Positions 7,893-16,488 of a DNA stretch of 64,000 nt are shown here, in pieces (the first letter of the stretch is position 1; each line of letters starts with the position of its first letter). The notes under the pieces are model-generated. The model saw nothing but the letters and a program-made list of their open reading frames with translations, was not told the origin of the DNA and did not search any database. A program made the position numbers and the translations under genes. The DNA comes from Microvirga ossetica (GTDB lineage Bacteria > Pseudomonadota > Alphaproteobacteria > Rhizobiales > Beijerinckiaceae), in the NCBI RefSeq assembly GCF_002741015.1, contig NZ_CP016620.1:496001-560000 (forward strand), in the 5' to 3' direction.

Positions 7893-8952
7893 TAAGCAGC
7901 GATTCGGTGGTTGGCCAACGGATGGCGACTTCGCTCGCAATTGAGCATCGCGACCGCCTCGTGGATGGCATCATCGAGGGTCTCTGGACCCGCGAAAGTC
8001 TGGTGAGCAAGATGATGCTGCTTCAGATCGCGCCAGAGCTCTTCGATGGCGTTGAGTTCGGGGGCGTACTTTGGCAGCCATTCGACCGTGAGCCAGGGCG
8101 CCCGCTCGGCGAGGGCGGCGCGCGTCGCCTTGCTGGTGTGGATCGGGCCATTATCGAGGACGAGCACGATCGGCTTCGTCGCACGACCGGACGTTGGGCC
8201 ATACTGCGTGTCGATCTGGTCCAGCAGCGCGATAAAATCGGCACTGCGCTTGCTCCGGCTGGTGCGCACGATCAGGTCCCGCGGGGCCCAGTCGAGCAGA
8301 CCGAGCATCGCCACCTTGGCGGCTTGGCCGGGCGCGGGAATGCGCAGATCCGCGCCCTTCTTGGCCCAAGCATGGGCGAGATAGGGGTGGGTGAGCGCTT
8401 CGGATTCATCCCCGAACAAGAGCACGATATCGCCCGCCTCGGCCTGCGCCTTCAGGAGCTTGCGGCGCAGGCCAGCGCGGTCCACGGCGTCTGCATCCTG
8501 GCGGCCCTTCAGGGTATGGCGCGGCCGGCGCCAGCGGAAATCCCCTTTTGGCGCAACACGACCGAGAGCCGTGAGCGCGAGATGCGCACGCCGGAGCGCT
8601 TCTCGATCTCGTCGGCCAGCCGCGGCAAGGTCCAATTGGGGCGATTTGCGACCGATCCCGCCAGAACCGCCTCGGCTACAGCGAGCGCCCGCTCGGCCTT
8701 GACCGGTGCCGGTCCCGGGGCAACGGATCGCCGCAGCGCGTCGACCCCACCCGTCATGAAAGCGCTGCGCCAGAGCCGCACGGTATCCTCGCGCACGCCG
8801 AAGGCCTCGGCGATCCGCGGGCTCGTCCAGCCCGCCAGGGTCAGCAGGAGCGCCCGCGCCCGATCCGCCTCGCCCCGATCGCGCGAGTGGCTGAGAGCCA
8901 TGAGCTCACGCCGCTGCGCGGCGCTTGCGACAACAGGGGATTTGCCCGCCAT
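7892..8952 (-). CDS. IS630 transposase, needs -1 frameshift
   Basis: Frame A (8509-8952) encodes the paired-type HTH part (RRELMALSHSRDRGEADRAR; WTSPRIAEAFGVREDTVRLW). Frame B (7892 to about 8560) encodes the DDE core: FGDESEAL (Asp), IVLVLDNGPIHTSK (Asp) and YAPELNAIEELWRDLK (Glu). The two join smoothly if the ribosome slips back one base at CCAAAAGGGGAT (near 8540), giving RQK-GDFRWRRPRH. Such A/G runs are used for programmed frameshifting in IS630 elements, so the gene is probably functional. Its stop TAG uses the TA of the target duplication plus the flanking G, so the C-terminus depends on the insertion site. Confidence 0.85.
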
Positions 8953-9025
8953 GATCCGCATCCCGAACCAAACTATGAGATGGAATCACAGACAGCATCC
9001 GTTGGCCACCCCGCTGAAACCTGCT
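7895..9025 (-). mobile_element. IS630-family insertion sequence (copy A)
   Basis: A 1131-bp element with inverted ends AGCAGCGATTCGGTGGTTGG (left) and AGCAGGTTTCAGCGGGGTGG (right, reverse complement), the homology continuing through CCAACGGATG. It is flanked by TA dinucleotides at 7893-7894 and 9026-9027, the target duplication expected of IS630/Tc1 elements. It carries a two-frame transposase on the minus strand and interrupts the PAN-domain gene remnant. Confidence 0.9.
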
Positions 9026-9326
9026 TAGTATGCTTCAGCTGGCTTGTTCAGCGCGACGGTACGGGTCGAGATGGCTGGGGGATTGGTAGTCACAACTCAC
9101 CATGGTGTTCTACATCTGGCAGTAAATATCAAGTGATACAGATGCATCTCCGCCGGTATGCTGATCTACCATTCTTGTTACGAGGGGAAGCCAGCCGTGA
9201 GCCGGAGCTTCTTTTGAAATTGCGCTCAAGCATTACAACAGTTGAAAGCCGAAATTCCAATCCAGATTTTTCAGAATGGAGGCCTCTCTATAAACCCGGC
9301 GACAACCGGTGGAGAAGCTTTTGCTT

Positions 9327-9685
9327 TTATTGGAACAGGTTGCGTCTTGGCAGTTGAGGCGCCGGATCGATTTTCTTGTCGATTGGCCTAGTCTCGGACT
9401 CTTGTATCAGGTGTATAATGGCCAGCTGGATCGCTGCCGGCCGGATTTGCATCTCCTGATCAATTGCCTTCAAAAATTCATCGTCGTTCGCTACATATTC
9501 GAGGACGCCCAGCAGAAAATGTGATGACGTCGCCGACTCACGGATCGTCTCGGGCTGTAGGCCAGTAATGTTCAGAAACTGAATGATTCGATCAACGTCT
9601 GCGACGATGAAATTCAAGACTTGGATGGCGATACTCTCGGCATCGCCTCGACCGGCAATACCCTTCCCTGGAATGTCTCGGTCAT
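9327..9685 (-). pseudogene. DUF3572-family gene, frameshifted at codon 3
   Basis: The minus-strand frame reads GDAESIAIQVLNFIVADVDR, FLNITGLQPETIRESA, HFLLGVLEYVANDDEFLKAI, matching the DUF3572 family (alphaproteobacterial proteins of about 90 residues, unknown function). The open frame begins after a TGA at 9687-9689 and has no ATG, GTG or TTG before the family's first helix. The sequence ATGACCGAGACATTCC (ATG at 9685) would give M-T-R-D-I-P-G-K and enter the correct frame if CC were CCC, so a single C appears lost at codon 3. A real frameshift or a homopolymer error in the assembly are both possible. Confidence 0.7.
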
Positions 9686-9939
9686 GTCAGCTTCCACCGT
9701 GTCCACATCAGTCCGCACATATTCGACAATGGCCCTCCTATAGTAGCGCTTTTGGGTAAGCTTGGAAGTGTGCCGATGCTGTTCCATCTTCAGAAGGCAT
9801 ACCCGAACCGACCGCTTGGCATTTGGCGGGACAGATGTTAATCCCCTGCCGATTCCCACACTTTGCTTTTCTGGGCGGAGAGATCAGCACACCGCGCCCC
9901 TCCGCCTAAAGATCTTTTCTAACTAACGGGATTTGCTAG

Positions 9940-11043
9940 ATGCCCGGCATCGCACGTCAATTCGAGCCGCAGATCACCCGTAGTGGTGGCGCTCCCTCCA
10001 AGTACCGCTTCACGATCCGCTGCTCTGAGTGCGACACGACTGACGCTTACGAGGCTTCCAGGTCCAGCAGCCAGGACGCTGTCCGGGCATACTTCAAAGA
10101 TCGCGGCTGGCTGCTCGGCCGGGCTGCGTCCTTTGACATCTGCCCAGCCTGCCTCGCCCGACCAGGCCAATCCCAGAGGATGGGAGCGACTACCCCGCGA
10201 TCCAAAGTCTTGGATAATCGGTACGGCGAGATAGCTGACATCCTGGCCCGACACTTGGGCAAGCCGAAGGAACTCGCAGCCGAAGTCTTCCGGCCTAGAG
10301 AAGTCAAACCCGCCCAGTCCTCTGCTCCAAAAGTGCCCCAGCCAACGCAGTCCACGCCGGCCTTTTCACAAGAGGTAGAACTGACTCTCTCCGGCATGGC
10401 CGCGGACCTGAACGGCCTGCGCTCCGCTGTGGAGCTGATGGCTGATCAGGTGAGCCAGCTGGTCGCGCTTGGCGGCCGGCAGTTCGAAGTCCTCGCCCAG
10501 CTGCCTCCCACTCTCGTCCAATCGACGGAGGGCCTATTGGAGGGACTTCGGCAGGTGGCTCATGCTATCCATAGGGCCTCCCCTGTTCCGCATCATGTGA
10601 CAGATCGGGCCTCTACGGCGGAGGCTGCCGCCGATGCCGAACTGGCCCCTTCACAAGAGCCGGAGGTGCATGAACCGACCCGTCGGTCCAAGGGCAGACG
10701 GAGGGCCAAGAACGAGACCGTCCAGGGCAAACCCGCCGAAATCGTGGTAAAGTCCATTGCGGATGCCAACGGCAAAGACCGGTTCTACACCTCGATCCGC
10801 ATGCCGCGTGCGCTGTGGGACCGTGCAGGATTTGGTCCGGACGATCGCCTGCTGCTTGATTGGAGCGGCGAGGCACTGAGCATTGAGCGGGCAGCCGATG
10901 GCGGCGTGAAGCCGAAGTCGATCGGCAGCACATCCGTGGTTCTCCAGTCCTGGAAGCTGGGGAATCTGAATTTCGACCAGCCGAAGTTGACGAGCGATGA
11001 GGGATCCTTTCGCCTGACAGCACGGCCGTCGAGCCCCAAGTAG
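9940..11043 (+). CDS. Zinc-ribbon/AbrB-like hypothetical protein
   Basis: A 367-residue soluble protein. Residues 20-65 carry two Cys pairs (CSEC and CPAC about 39 residues apart), suggesting a zinc-binding fold. The middle (residues 145-205) is a long helix (SGMAADLNGLRSAVELMADQ), probably a coiled coil. The C-terminal part begins after a basic linker (RRSKGRRRAKNE) and contains DRFYTSIRMPRALWDRAGFG then DDRLLLDWSGEALSIERA, resembling a SpoVT/AbrB DNA-binding barrel. Together this suggests a DNA-associated regulator or phage/plasmid-like protein, but no named family is recognised. It converges on the gene at 11115. Confidence 0.65.
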   Translation: MPGIARQFEPQITRSGGAPSKYRFTIRCSECDTTDAYEASRSSSQDAVRAYFKDRGWLLGRAASFDICPACLARPGQSQRMGATTPRSKVLDNRYGEIADILARHLGKPKELAAEVFRPREVKPAQSSAPKVPQPTQSTPAFSQEVELTLSGMAADLNGLRSAVELMADQVSQLVALGGRQFEVLAQLPPTLVQSTEGLLEGLRQVAHAIHRASPVPHHVTDRASTAEAAADAELAPSQEPEVHEPTRRSKGRRRAKNETVQGKPAEIVVKSIADANGKDRFYTSIRMPRALWDRAGFGPDDRLLLDWSGEALSIERAADGGVKPKSIGSTSVVLQSWKLGNLNFDQPKLTSDEGSFRLTARPSSPK

Positions 11044-11114
11044 CCCGTGTTCCGCGATCATCCGCACGCCGTGAATAGACTTGAAGGAGGCGCTCTCGGT
11101 TCTCTGCGATCCAC

Positions 11115-11576
11115 TCAGGGTAGCGAAAAGGAAACCTTACGAGCGATCGAGCGCATGGCTTCAGCCTGCGCGGCGTGTCCAGTGTCCCGGAGCTTCTGAG
11201 CGGCATCGTCCAAGATTGACGGAAGCACACTCACCGAGGCGTGGCGGACCGACACGCGGCGTGGAGAACCAGCCCTCACACGATTGTACCGCTGCGGTGA
11301 CTGGCTGCGCTCGAGTGCGGCTTCAATAGCAGAGCGGAGAGAGAGGGTTGTGCGGATCGTCATTTGGAATGCAGTGAGCGTCGTTGCAAGAGTCGGCGGG
11401 GCAATGGCATCTGCCTCCTCTAGTTCCTTGGCCGCATGCTGAAGGTCTAGGATGAACGAGCCTAGGCCGAATAGGACCGCGCGCCACTCGACCGGCAACA
11501 GTCGCATTTCAAGCGCATTTGTGCGCGGAACACTGTGCCGAACGTCCGCGGTTTGGCTTGACACTGCAGCCTCCAT
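11115..11576 (-). CDS. Helical hypothetical protein
   Basis: A 153-residue, predicted mostly helical protein (SFILDLQHAAKELEEADAIA; TLTAFQMTIRTTLSLRSAIE; DDAAQKLRDTGHAAQAEAMR) with no signal peptide. No family recognised. The ATG at 11576 is the natural start. It converges on the preceding gene with 71 bp between stops, where no clear terminator is seen. Confidence 0.5.
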   Translation of the reverse strand: MEAAVSSQTADVRHSVPRTNALEMRLLPVEWRAVLFGLGSFILDLQHAAKELEEADAIAPPTLATTLTAFQMTIRTTLSLRSAIEAALERSQSPQRYNRVRAGSPRRVSVRHASVSVLPSILDDAAQKLRDTGHAAQAEAMRSIARKVSFSLP

Positions 11577-11766
11577 TCAGGGGAAACGGGGCGGGGACGG
11601 TAAGCCCCGCCCCTGAAGGCGTTAGCCCTCGTCGCGATTGCTGGAAGCTCGGGCGAGCCGGGAGAAGGTGTCGCAAATCAGGTCCACGCAGGAGACGCGT
11701 GACTGGACTGCAGGCATGGTGGTCTACGACATATCGCGTCCAAAGGAACCCTGGTAGATCGATTTC

Positions 11767-11904
11767 ATGTCTGTCGAGGGCAGGGGCATCCACAGGATCT
11801 GATATACGGGCGGGCGCTGGGCCTATGCATCGGCCCTCATCGACGGCTTCATCGACTACATCTTCATCACAATCTACATATTCGATCTGACCAAGCCCCG
11901 CTAG
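11767..11904 (+). pseudogene. Short TGA-interrupted frame (possible remnant)
   Basis: From the ATG at 11767 the frame reads MSVEGRGIHRI, TGA at 11800-11802, then YTGGRWAYASALIDGFIDYI and FITIYIFDLTKPR to a TAG at 11904. The second part is strikingly hydrophobic and aromatic for a chance frame. If TGA were TGG the product would be a 45-residue membrane-type small protein. It may be the tail of a decayed gene. There is no strong RBS. Low confidence. Confidence 0.25.
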
Positions 11905-12171
11905 GCCGGACGCTATTGGCTGCCGGGCATGAATCTCGCGGCAGGAGAGAACCCGATTGGGCGCCGCCTGTTTAAATCTCCAAGTCGAAGCGCCGCACCC
12001 CAACACGTCCTGGGTCAACTGTGCGGTGCCAGCGCAGGAACACGTTTGCTTAACCATGCAGAGCCATGGGCTTTGGACGATCCGATTTGCGTCACACGCT
12101 CGACCCAATGCGGCGCTGATGTGAGCACACAACGCGCTTCGAATGTCAGCCAACGATCGGTGAGTAAGCTC

Positions 12172-12786
12172 ATGAGCTATGATAGAACCCGCGAACATTT
12201 GCAGGTTGGTTTAGTCGGGATAGGCCTCGCAGCTACGACGGTCATCGGGTGGGGATTGTTCATCTACTCCGTCCTCTCTACGGGAGCTGAGGAGCACGCG
12301 CTCCAGCGGGAGGTTTCGCACCTCCGGCAGCAGATTGAGGCCGTCACAGCAGAGCGCGATCAACAGGCAAGAGCCAATGAACAGAAAATCCGGGCAGGAC
12401 AGGATCTGAACACGATGCTGGTGCGGATTGAAGCAGCCACCGAAGAGATCCTGCAGCTGAATTCTCTCCAGGCGAGCGTTAGCCAAGCGATCGAACAAGC
12501 CCGCCTTGAATTGACTGGACCGTCAGATCCTCCGGCCGCTCTGACGGAAAATCCCATGGTCAGCACAACGTCATCAGTTCGTCTTTCCAAGCAAGATGTC
12601 CGCGCCGCACAGGAAGCGCTTGTCGACTTCGGATATGGAAAACTAAAGGCCGACGGGTCTTTAGGGCCCTCTACGCGCAAGGCCGTTGCGGCCTTTGAAC
12701 GAGCCACGGGTCTTCCTGTCACGGGCAAGCTTGGAAATGCGACCCTTCAGGCGCTGAGAACCCATATGGCCTCGGTAACTCAATAG
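12172..12786 (+). CDS. Membrane-anchored peptidoglycan-binding protein
   Basis: A 204-residue protein with an N-terminal transmembrane segment (residues 11-31, VGLVGIGLAATTVIGWGLFI), a long coiled coil (REVSHLRQQIEAVTAERDQQ onward) and a C-terminal PG_binding_1 domain (RAAQEALVDFGYGKLKADGS; GPSTRKAVAAFERATGLPVT; GKLGNATLQALR). Family members sit in the inner membrane and contact the cell wall. The ATG at 12172 is chosen because the membrane helix follows at once; a GTG at 12160 is an alternative and the open frame extends further upstream without protein-like sequence. A diverged, truncated copy of the last domain lies at 14648-14755 on the other strand. Confidence 0.82.
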   Translation: MSYDRTREHLQVGLVGIGLAATTVIGWGLFIYSVLSTGAEEHALQREVSHLRQQIEAVTAERDQQARANEQKIRAGQDLNTMLVRIEAATEEILQLNSLQASVSQAIEQARLELTGPSDPPAALTENPMVSTTSSVRLSKQDVRAAQEALVDFGYGKLKADGSLGPSTRKAVAAFERATGLPVTGKLGNATLQALRTHMASVTQ

Positions 12787-13008
12787 CACGCACTTCGAGC
12801 TTCATTACACCGCTTGCGACTGGTGGTGGACCTTCGGCGTCGACCCGAGCCTGCCCGACGTCTGATCCTGCATCTCCAAGCGAGCGCTCCTGCCAAAGGG
12901 TGCCGCCGACGGAATCTGCCAACTGGCGGCGCTATTGGGCGTGAGGGTCGTGTCGGCATAGGCCTTGGCCTATACTGGTCTCGATAAAACGAGATTGGAT
13001 AACTTTTG

Positions 13009-13203
13009 ATGGATGATGCGACGATCCGGATCCTCACGATGGCTGAAGAAATGGCGGGCGATGAGCAGCGCGCTGCGATCTGGTTCAAGCATCAGCCGAT
13101 TCCAGGCTGGGCCGGAAAGACAGCCTCTGACCTTGTCCTGGAGGGTAAGGCGGATGAGGTCCTCGCCTATCTGGAGGCGGTCAGAGCCGGCGTCTATGCA
13201 TGA
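13009..13203 (+). CDS. MbcA/ParS/Xre antitoxin C-terminal-like protein (orphan)
   Basis: A 64-residue protein that matches only the toxin-binding domain of Xre/MbcA/ParS antitoxins: AAIWFKHQPIPGWAGKTASD, LVLEGKADEVLAYLEAVRAG, YA. The conserved G-x-K-T-[AP] turn and the E-G-x-x-[DE]xVLxYL helix are clear. In typical modules this domain neutralises a RES-domain (NAD-degrading) toxin encoded immediately downstream, but no RES gene is present here, and no Xre HTH precedes it. It may be a solitary antitoxin, act in trans, or have been adopted for another role. The next genes are 300 bp downstream. Confidence 0.75.
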   Translation: MDDATIRILTMAEEMAGDEQRAAIWFKHQPIPGWAGKTASDLVLEGKADEVLAYLEAVRAGVYA

Positions 13204-13519
13204 ACCAGAGCCGGCGCACGGATCGACGAGGTTGATCACGGAGTTGGGGTCGTAGTCGTCGAGACTGTGCCGCTCGCGAAACCGCCCGTTGAATGACTCT
13301 TGGTCTCGGACGATGCGCTGGAAAGGATTTCCCCCGCTTCAGGCTCTTAGGGCAGGGCGCCTCAAGGGCGTCATGGACATCGCTCGGGGCCAAGGAGCCG
13401 AGTGATCAGGAAGTCTAAACGACTGGGCTGCGAGCTTGTCCGTAAGGCCGCTGAAGGCTATAATGATTCCTCTCCAGGCTAGGGCAGGGGAGCTTGAACG
13501 GAGCAGGTCGGGTCTCAAT

Positions 13520-13732
13520 ATGAGTACTATGGCGAAGAAGCACACAACCAAATCTGGACCACTGACCAAACCCGGCCGTGTGGGCAATTCCAAGATCGCC
13601 GGGAAGACCAGCGACGGTGTTATCGTGCTCCGGGCCAAGGCCAAGCCGACCCATTTCACGGCCAAGCAGATTCGCGAGACAATCCAACGGACCGGATTGG
13701 CGCTAAGCGATAAGTCGACCGCCCGCCGTTAA
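13520..13732 (+). CDS. Small basic protein coupled to TIR-like gene
   Basis: A 70-residue, Lys/Arg/Thr-rich protein (pI clearly basic) beginning MSTMAKKHTTKSGPLTKPGR. The middle (VGNSKIAGKTSDGVIVLRAK) and the end (HFTAKQIRETIQRTGLALSD) could form a short strand pair and a helix. A second ATG lies at 13529. Its stop codon overlaps the next start (TAATG at 13730-13734), so the two genes are translationally coupled and should form one functional unit. No family recognised; small basic partners of this kind can be nucleic-acid-binding or antitoxin-like. Confidence 0.6.
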   Translation: MSTMAKKHTTKSGPLTKPGRVGNSKIAGKTSDGVIVLRAKAKPTHFTAKQIRETIQRTGLALSDKSTARR

Positions 13733-14349
13733 TGCCTACGTCGACCGCGGCTCGGGACGTTTTCATTAACTGCCCGTTCGATTCCACCTATAAGCCTGTC
13801 TTCTGGGCAATCGTGTTTACGGTCCTGCGCTCCGGCTTCAGTCCGCGGTGCGCGCTTGAGGCCGACGATTCGTCGGAGAACCGGCTTGCCAGGATCCAGG
13901 CGATCATTGAGGAGTGCCGATACGGCATTCACGACATTTCCCGGACGGAGGTGGATGGCGACCCTCCCTTGCCCCGTTTCAATATGCCCCTTGAGCTCGG
14001 CCTGTTCTTTGGGGCCAAGCGCTATGGGAACAATGACCAGAGAACCAAGCGGGCACTTGTTCTCGATCGGGAGCAGTACCGCTACCAACGGTTCATCTCC
14101 GATATTGCCGGCGCAGACATCCACGCCCATGGCGCCGATCCGGGTAAGTGCATCGAACAAGTCGCGACGTGGCTTCGCACCCAAAGCCGGGACACGAAAA
14201 TTCCCGGCGGCCGAAAGATTTCCGAGGAGTTTGAGGTCTTTCAATCTCAGCTGGGAGCGATCTGTGCAGATCGTGGCTTAGAGCCCGACGAACTGACGTT
14301 CGGTGATTTTGCCGAACTGGTCGCCGCTTACCTGACCGTGGATCCTTGA
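13732..14349 (+). CDS. TIR/deoxyribosyltransferase-like fold protein
   Basis: A 205-residue protein starting DVFINCPFDSTYKPVFWAIV, followed by FTVLRSGFSPRCALEADDSS, RIQAIIEECRYGIHDISRTE, FNMPLELGLFFGAKR, then ALVLDREQYRYQRFISDIAG. The order (strand-loop at the N-terminus, acidic helix, second strand, then a N-x-x-x-E-L-G helix) resembles TIR and nucleoside deoxyribosyltransferase folds, in which the Glu of a similar helix is catalytic in NAD or nucleoside cleavage. I have seen VFINCPFD-type proteins widely in bacteria, without assigned function. The start overlaps the previous stop. NADase or nucleotide-sensing activity is inference only. Confidence 0.6.
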   Translation: MPTSTAARDVFINCPFDSTYKPVFWAIVFTVLRSGFSPRCALEADDSSENRLARIQAIIEECRYGIHDISRTEVDGDPPLPRFNMPLELGLFFGAKRYGNNDQRTKRALVLDREQYRYQRFISDIAGADIHAHGADPGKCIEQVATWLRTQSRDTKIPGGRKISEEFEVFQSQLGAICADRGLEPDELTFGDFAELVAAYLTVDP

Positions 14350-14647
14350 ACCATTTTCGCTCATGAACTTCCTAGGCCGATTGTCCACGGCTACTGGCTC
14401 AACTTCTGCCCGCTCGCCATCTTCAGAATTCCGGCACAGCGCAATGAGGAGGTTGTGCGCGGCGGAAGGCGCACAGGACTTCTTGTCAAAATGCTTATTC
14501 AGCGTAATTCGCTCTCGTCATTCTTCATTCGAAGGCAGCGTTGAAGACTTCACTGAACGGAACCGGCAAGCTGATCTTGAGACTCAATGGTCAATGACGC
14601 TCTTGCCAGTGATAAAGGGCAGGATGTCATGAGAATGGCCGTGCGAA

Positions 14648-14755
14648 CTACTCAATTGCAGAGGCCGTGTGGTTTCTCAAAGCCTGAAGAGTCGCAGGTC
14701 CGAGCTTCCCAGTAATAGGAAGTCCTTTGACCTGTTCGAAGACCTCAATGGCCTT
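14648..14755 (-). pseudogene. Peptidoglycan-binding domain fragment
   Basis: The minus-strand frame ends KAIEVFEQVKGLPITGKLGP then ATLQALRNHTASAIE, clearly homologous to the C-terminus of the peptidoglycan-binding protein ending at 12786 (same G-K-L-G-x-ATLQALR-x-H-x-AS arrangement and the same stop position). Upstream sequence in this frame turns into an Arg/Pro-rich shadow, so only the last third of the domain remains. It is oriented opposite to the intact paralogue and the DNA has diverged, so it is an old remnant. Confidence 0.65.
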
Positions 14756-14928
14756 ATGGGGCGGCGCTCGGGTGAGGGGCAGGTATCTCGCCACCGCGCC
14801 ATGCGCCGGATGGACGACGCCCCGGTCGCCGATGCGGTCCCGGCCAGGACGTCCGTTGCGCGATGCCCGCGGACGCCGAGCTGTTCTGCCTTCCTTTGGC
14901 GCCATTGGGTTGCGACGGTTCGTGCCGC

Positions 14929-15528
14929 ATGGCTCGGACCTTACTCTCCCCCTGCCTCTGGGCGCTCGGTATTGCGCTCCTCGGCTCCGGTCTGGATGGC
15001 GGGCCCCAGGCCGGACCCGGCAGCGGATCGCGGGCATCTCCGGATGTTTCTGCCAATCCGTTCAACGGACCGGGCGGCGTTTACGCGAAGATCCCCGCGA
15101 GGGATGAGTTCGGGCGGGATCAACTTGCGATGTTCCGCGCGTGGAACCCGGACCCGGTCGGAAACCATGAGGCCAACCTCAGGGCCCTCAACCCGGCGCT
15201 CGCCAGGGTGGTACGGACGGCGCAGGCCGACAATCCTGGCCTGCGCTTTGTGATCGGCTCGGGATGGCGCAACGGTCGGCTCCAACGAATGGCGGTGGCC
15301 TGGGGCTGGTCCAGGACACACGACAGTCCGCATCGGACAGGTGACGCGGTGGACCTGTGGCCGCTCGACCAGGAGGGCCGGGTCTTCTTTGAGCCCCAGG
15401 CCCAGAACAGGATTGCCACCGCGCTCAGGAAGGCCGCCGCCAAACTGGATGTGCCTATCCGCTGGGGTGGTCACTTCCACGGCTTCAAGGACTTGGACCG
15501 CTCACATTTTGAGCTCGTGCTGCCATGA
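14929..15528 (+). CDS. Secreted M15-type peptidase (D-Ala/L-Ala endopeptidase-like)
   Basis: A 199-residue protein with a hydrophobic export signal (LLSPCLWALGIALLGSGL) and a C-terminal M15/VanY-like domain: FVIGSGWRNGRLQRMAVAWG (the SG-x-R-x-x-x-x-Q region), THDSPHRTGDAVDLWPLD (the H-x6-D zinc-binding motif, here SPHRTGDAVD), then PIRWGGHFHGFKDLDRSHFE (W-G-G... with the final H of HFEL as third zinc ligand). Such enzymes cut peptide cross-links of peptidoglycan and are found in cell-wall recycling and in phage lysis cassettes. No holin or spanin is adjacent. The ATG at 14929 fits the signal peptide; an upstream in-frame start at 14863 is less likely. Confidence 0.82.
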   Translation: MARTLLSPCLWALGIALLGSGLDGGPQAGPGSGSRASPDVSANPFNGPGGVYAKIPARDEFGRDQLAMFRAWNPDPVGNHEANLRALNPALARVVRTAQADNPGLRFVIGSGWRNGRLQRMAVAWGWSRTHDSPHRTGDAVDLWPLDQEGRVFFEPQAQNRIATALRKAAAKLDVPIRWGGHFHGFKDLDRSHFELVLP

Positions 15529-15758
15529 CCGGAACGGGTGCCCTTTGTCTTTTGGGTTCGAGGGCCTGGGGAGCCGGGCCGGGCTTGCGCTCTCGGGCTG
15601 CACATCCGGCAAAGGATGGAGAAACCTCGCATTATGTTAGAGGCGAATTCAGCGGCTGTGCTCGGTCGGGAAGGTCTCCTAATGGGATGGTCCGGCCGTG
15701 CTTCTGCCCCGCTTGCCTGTAAGCTGTGGGGCTTTGAGCCACGCAAGGAGCACGTCTC

Positions 15759-16272
15759 ATGTCACGGTCTTCTGCCTCTACCGCCGTTGCCACCCTGGGC
15801 ATCGATCTGGGCAAGAACACGTTCCATCTCGTCGGCCAGGATCAGCGCGGCGCCATCGTGCTGCGCATCAAGCTCTCCCGCACCCAACTCTCTCAGCGGC
15901 TGGCCAACATCCCGCCGTGTCTGATCGGCATGGAGGCCTGTGCCGGGGCTCACTACATCGGCCGCCAGCTCCAGGCGTTGGGCCATGACGTGCGCCTGAT
16001 CCCAGCCCAGTACGTCAAGCCCTTCCTCAAGGGGCACAAGAATGACTATCGCGATGCGGAGGCGATTGCGGAGGCGGTGCAGCGGCCCACCATGTCCTTC
16101 GTGGCGATCAAGACCCCGGACCAGATGGATCTGCTCGCCCTGCACCGGGTGCGTTCGCGCCTGGTGGGTCAGCGCACGGGCGTGACCAACCAGATCCGAG
16201 GCCTGCTCCTCGAGCGCGGCATCTCCGTGCGCCAGGGGCTTGCGCCGTTGAGGCAGGCGTTGCCAGGCATCC
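15759..16272 (+). pseudogene. IS110-family transposase, 5' part
   Basis: The first 171 residues of an IS110 transposase: LGIDLGKNTFHLVGQDQRGA (RuvC-like first Asp), CLIGMEACAGAHYIGRQLQA (Glu), VRLIPAQYVKPFLKGHKNDY and RDAEAIAEAVQRPTM (DEDD Asp). The frame is cut after ALPGIL by an IS630 insertion at the TA at 16273-16274. About 16 more codons resume after the insertion at 18565 (SDALSLRIVHLI), then homology stops, so the serine-containing C-terminal domain is lost. The 230 bp upstream of the start contain no gene and probably include the IS110 left end, which I cannot delimit. Confidence 0.88.
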
Positions 16273-16488
16273 TAGAGCATCGGCTGTTCTGATTGAATCG
16301 GAGGCTATGCGGCGTGACGGCTTTGTGATTCCCTTATCTCGGCCCTCTTTAGAGGAGATGAGCGATGACCAAGTCCTACTCGCTGGATCTGCGGCAACGG
16401 GTGGTGCGCTTTGTTGAGGCGGGGCATTCCTGCCATGTGGTCTTGCTTCGAAAAAATGGAGAGCTTCTGATGAAGCAGGAGGATCTCC

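Noticed and set aside
9614..9859. Minus-strand 81-codon frame upstream of the DUF3572 gene
   Set aside because: Its end runs over the DUF3572 start region out of frame and is better explained by the single-base frameshift there.
11519..11890. Plus-strand 123-codon frame
   Set aside because: Arg/Ser-rich shadow-type composition; the more protein-like reading in this stretch is another frame, listed with low confidence at 11767.
14363..14632. 89-codon plus-strand frame after the TIR-like gene
   Set aside because: Ser/Arg-rich with no structural pattern or clear RBS; looks like chance reading through non-coding DNA.
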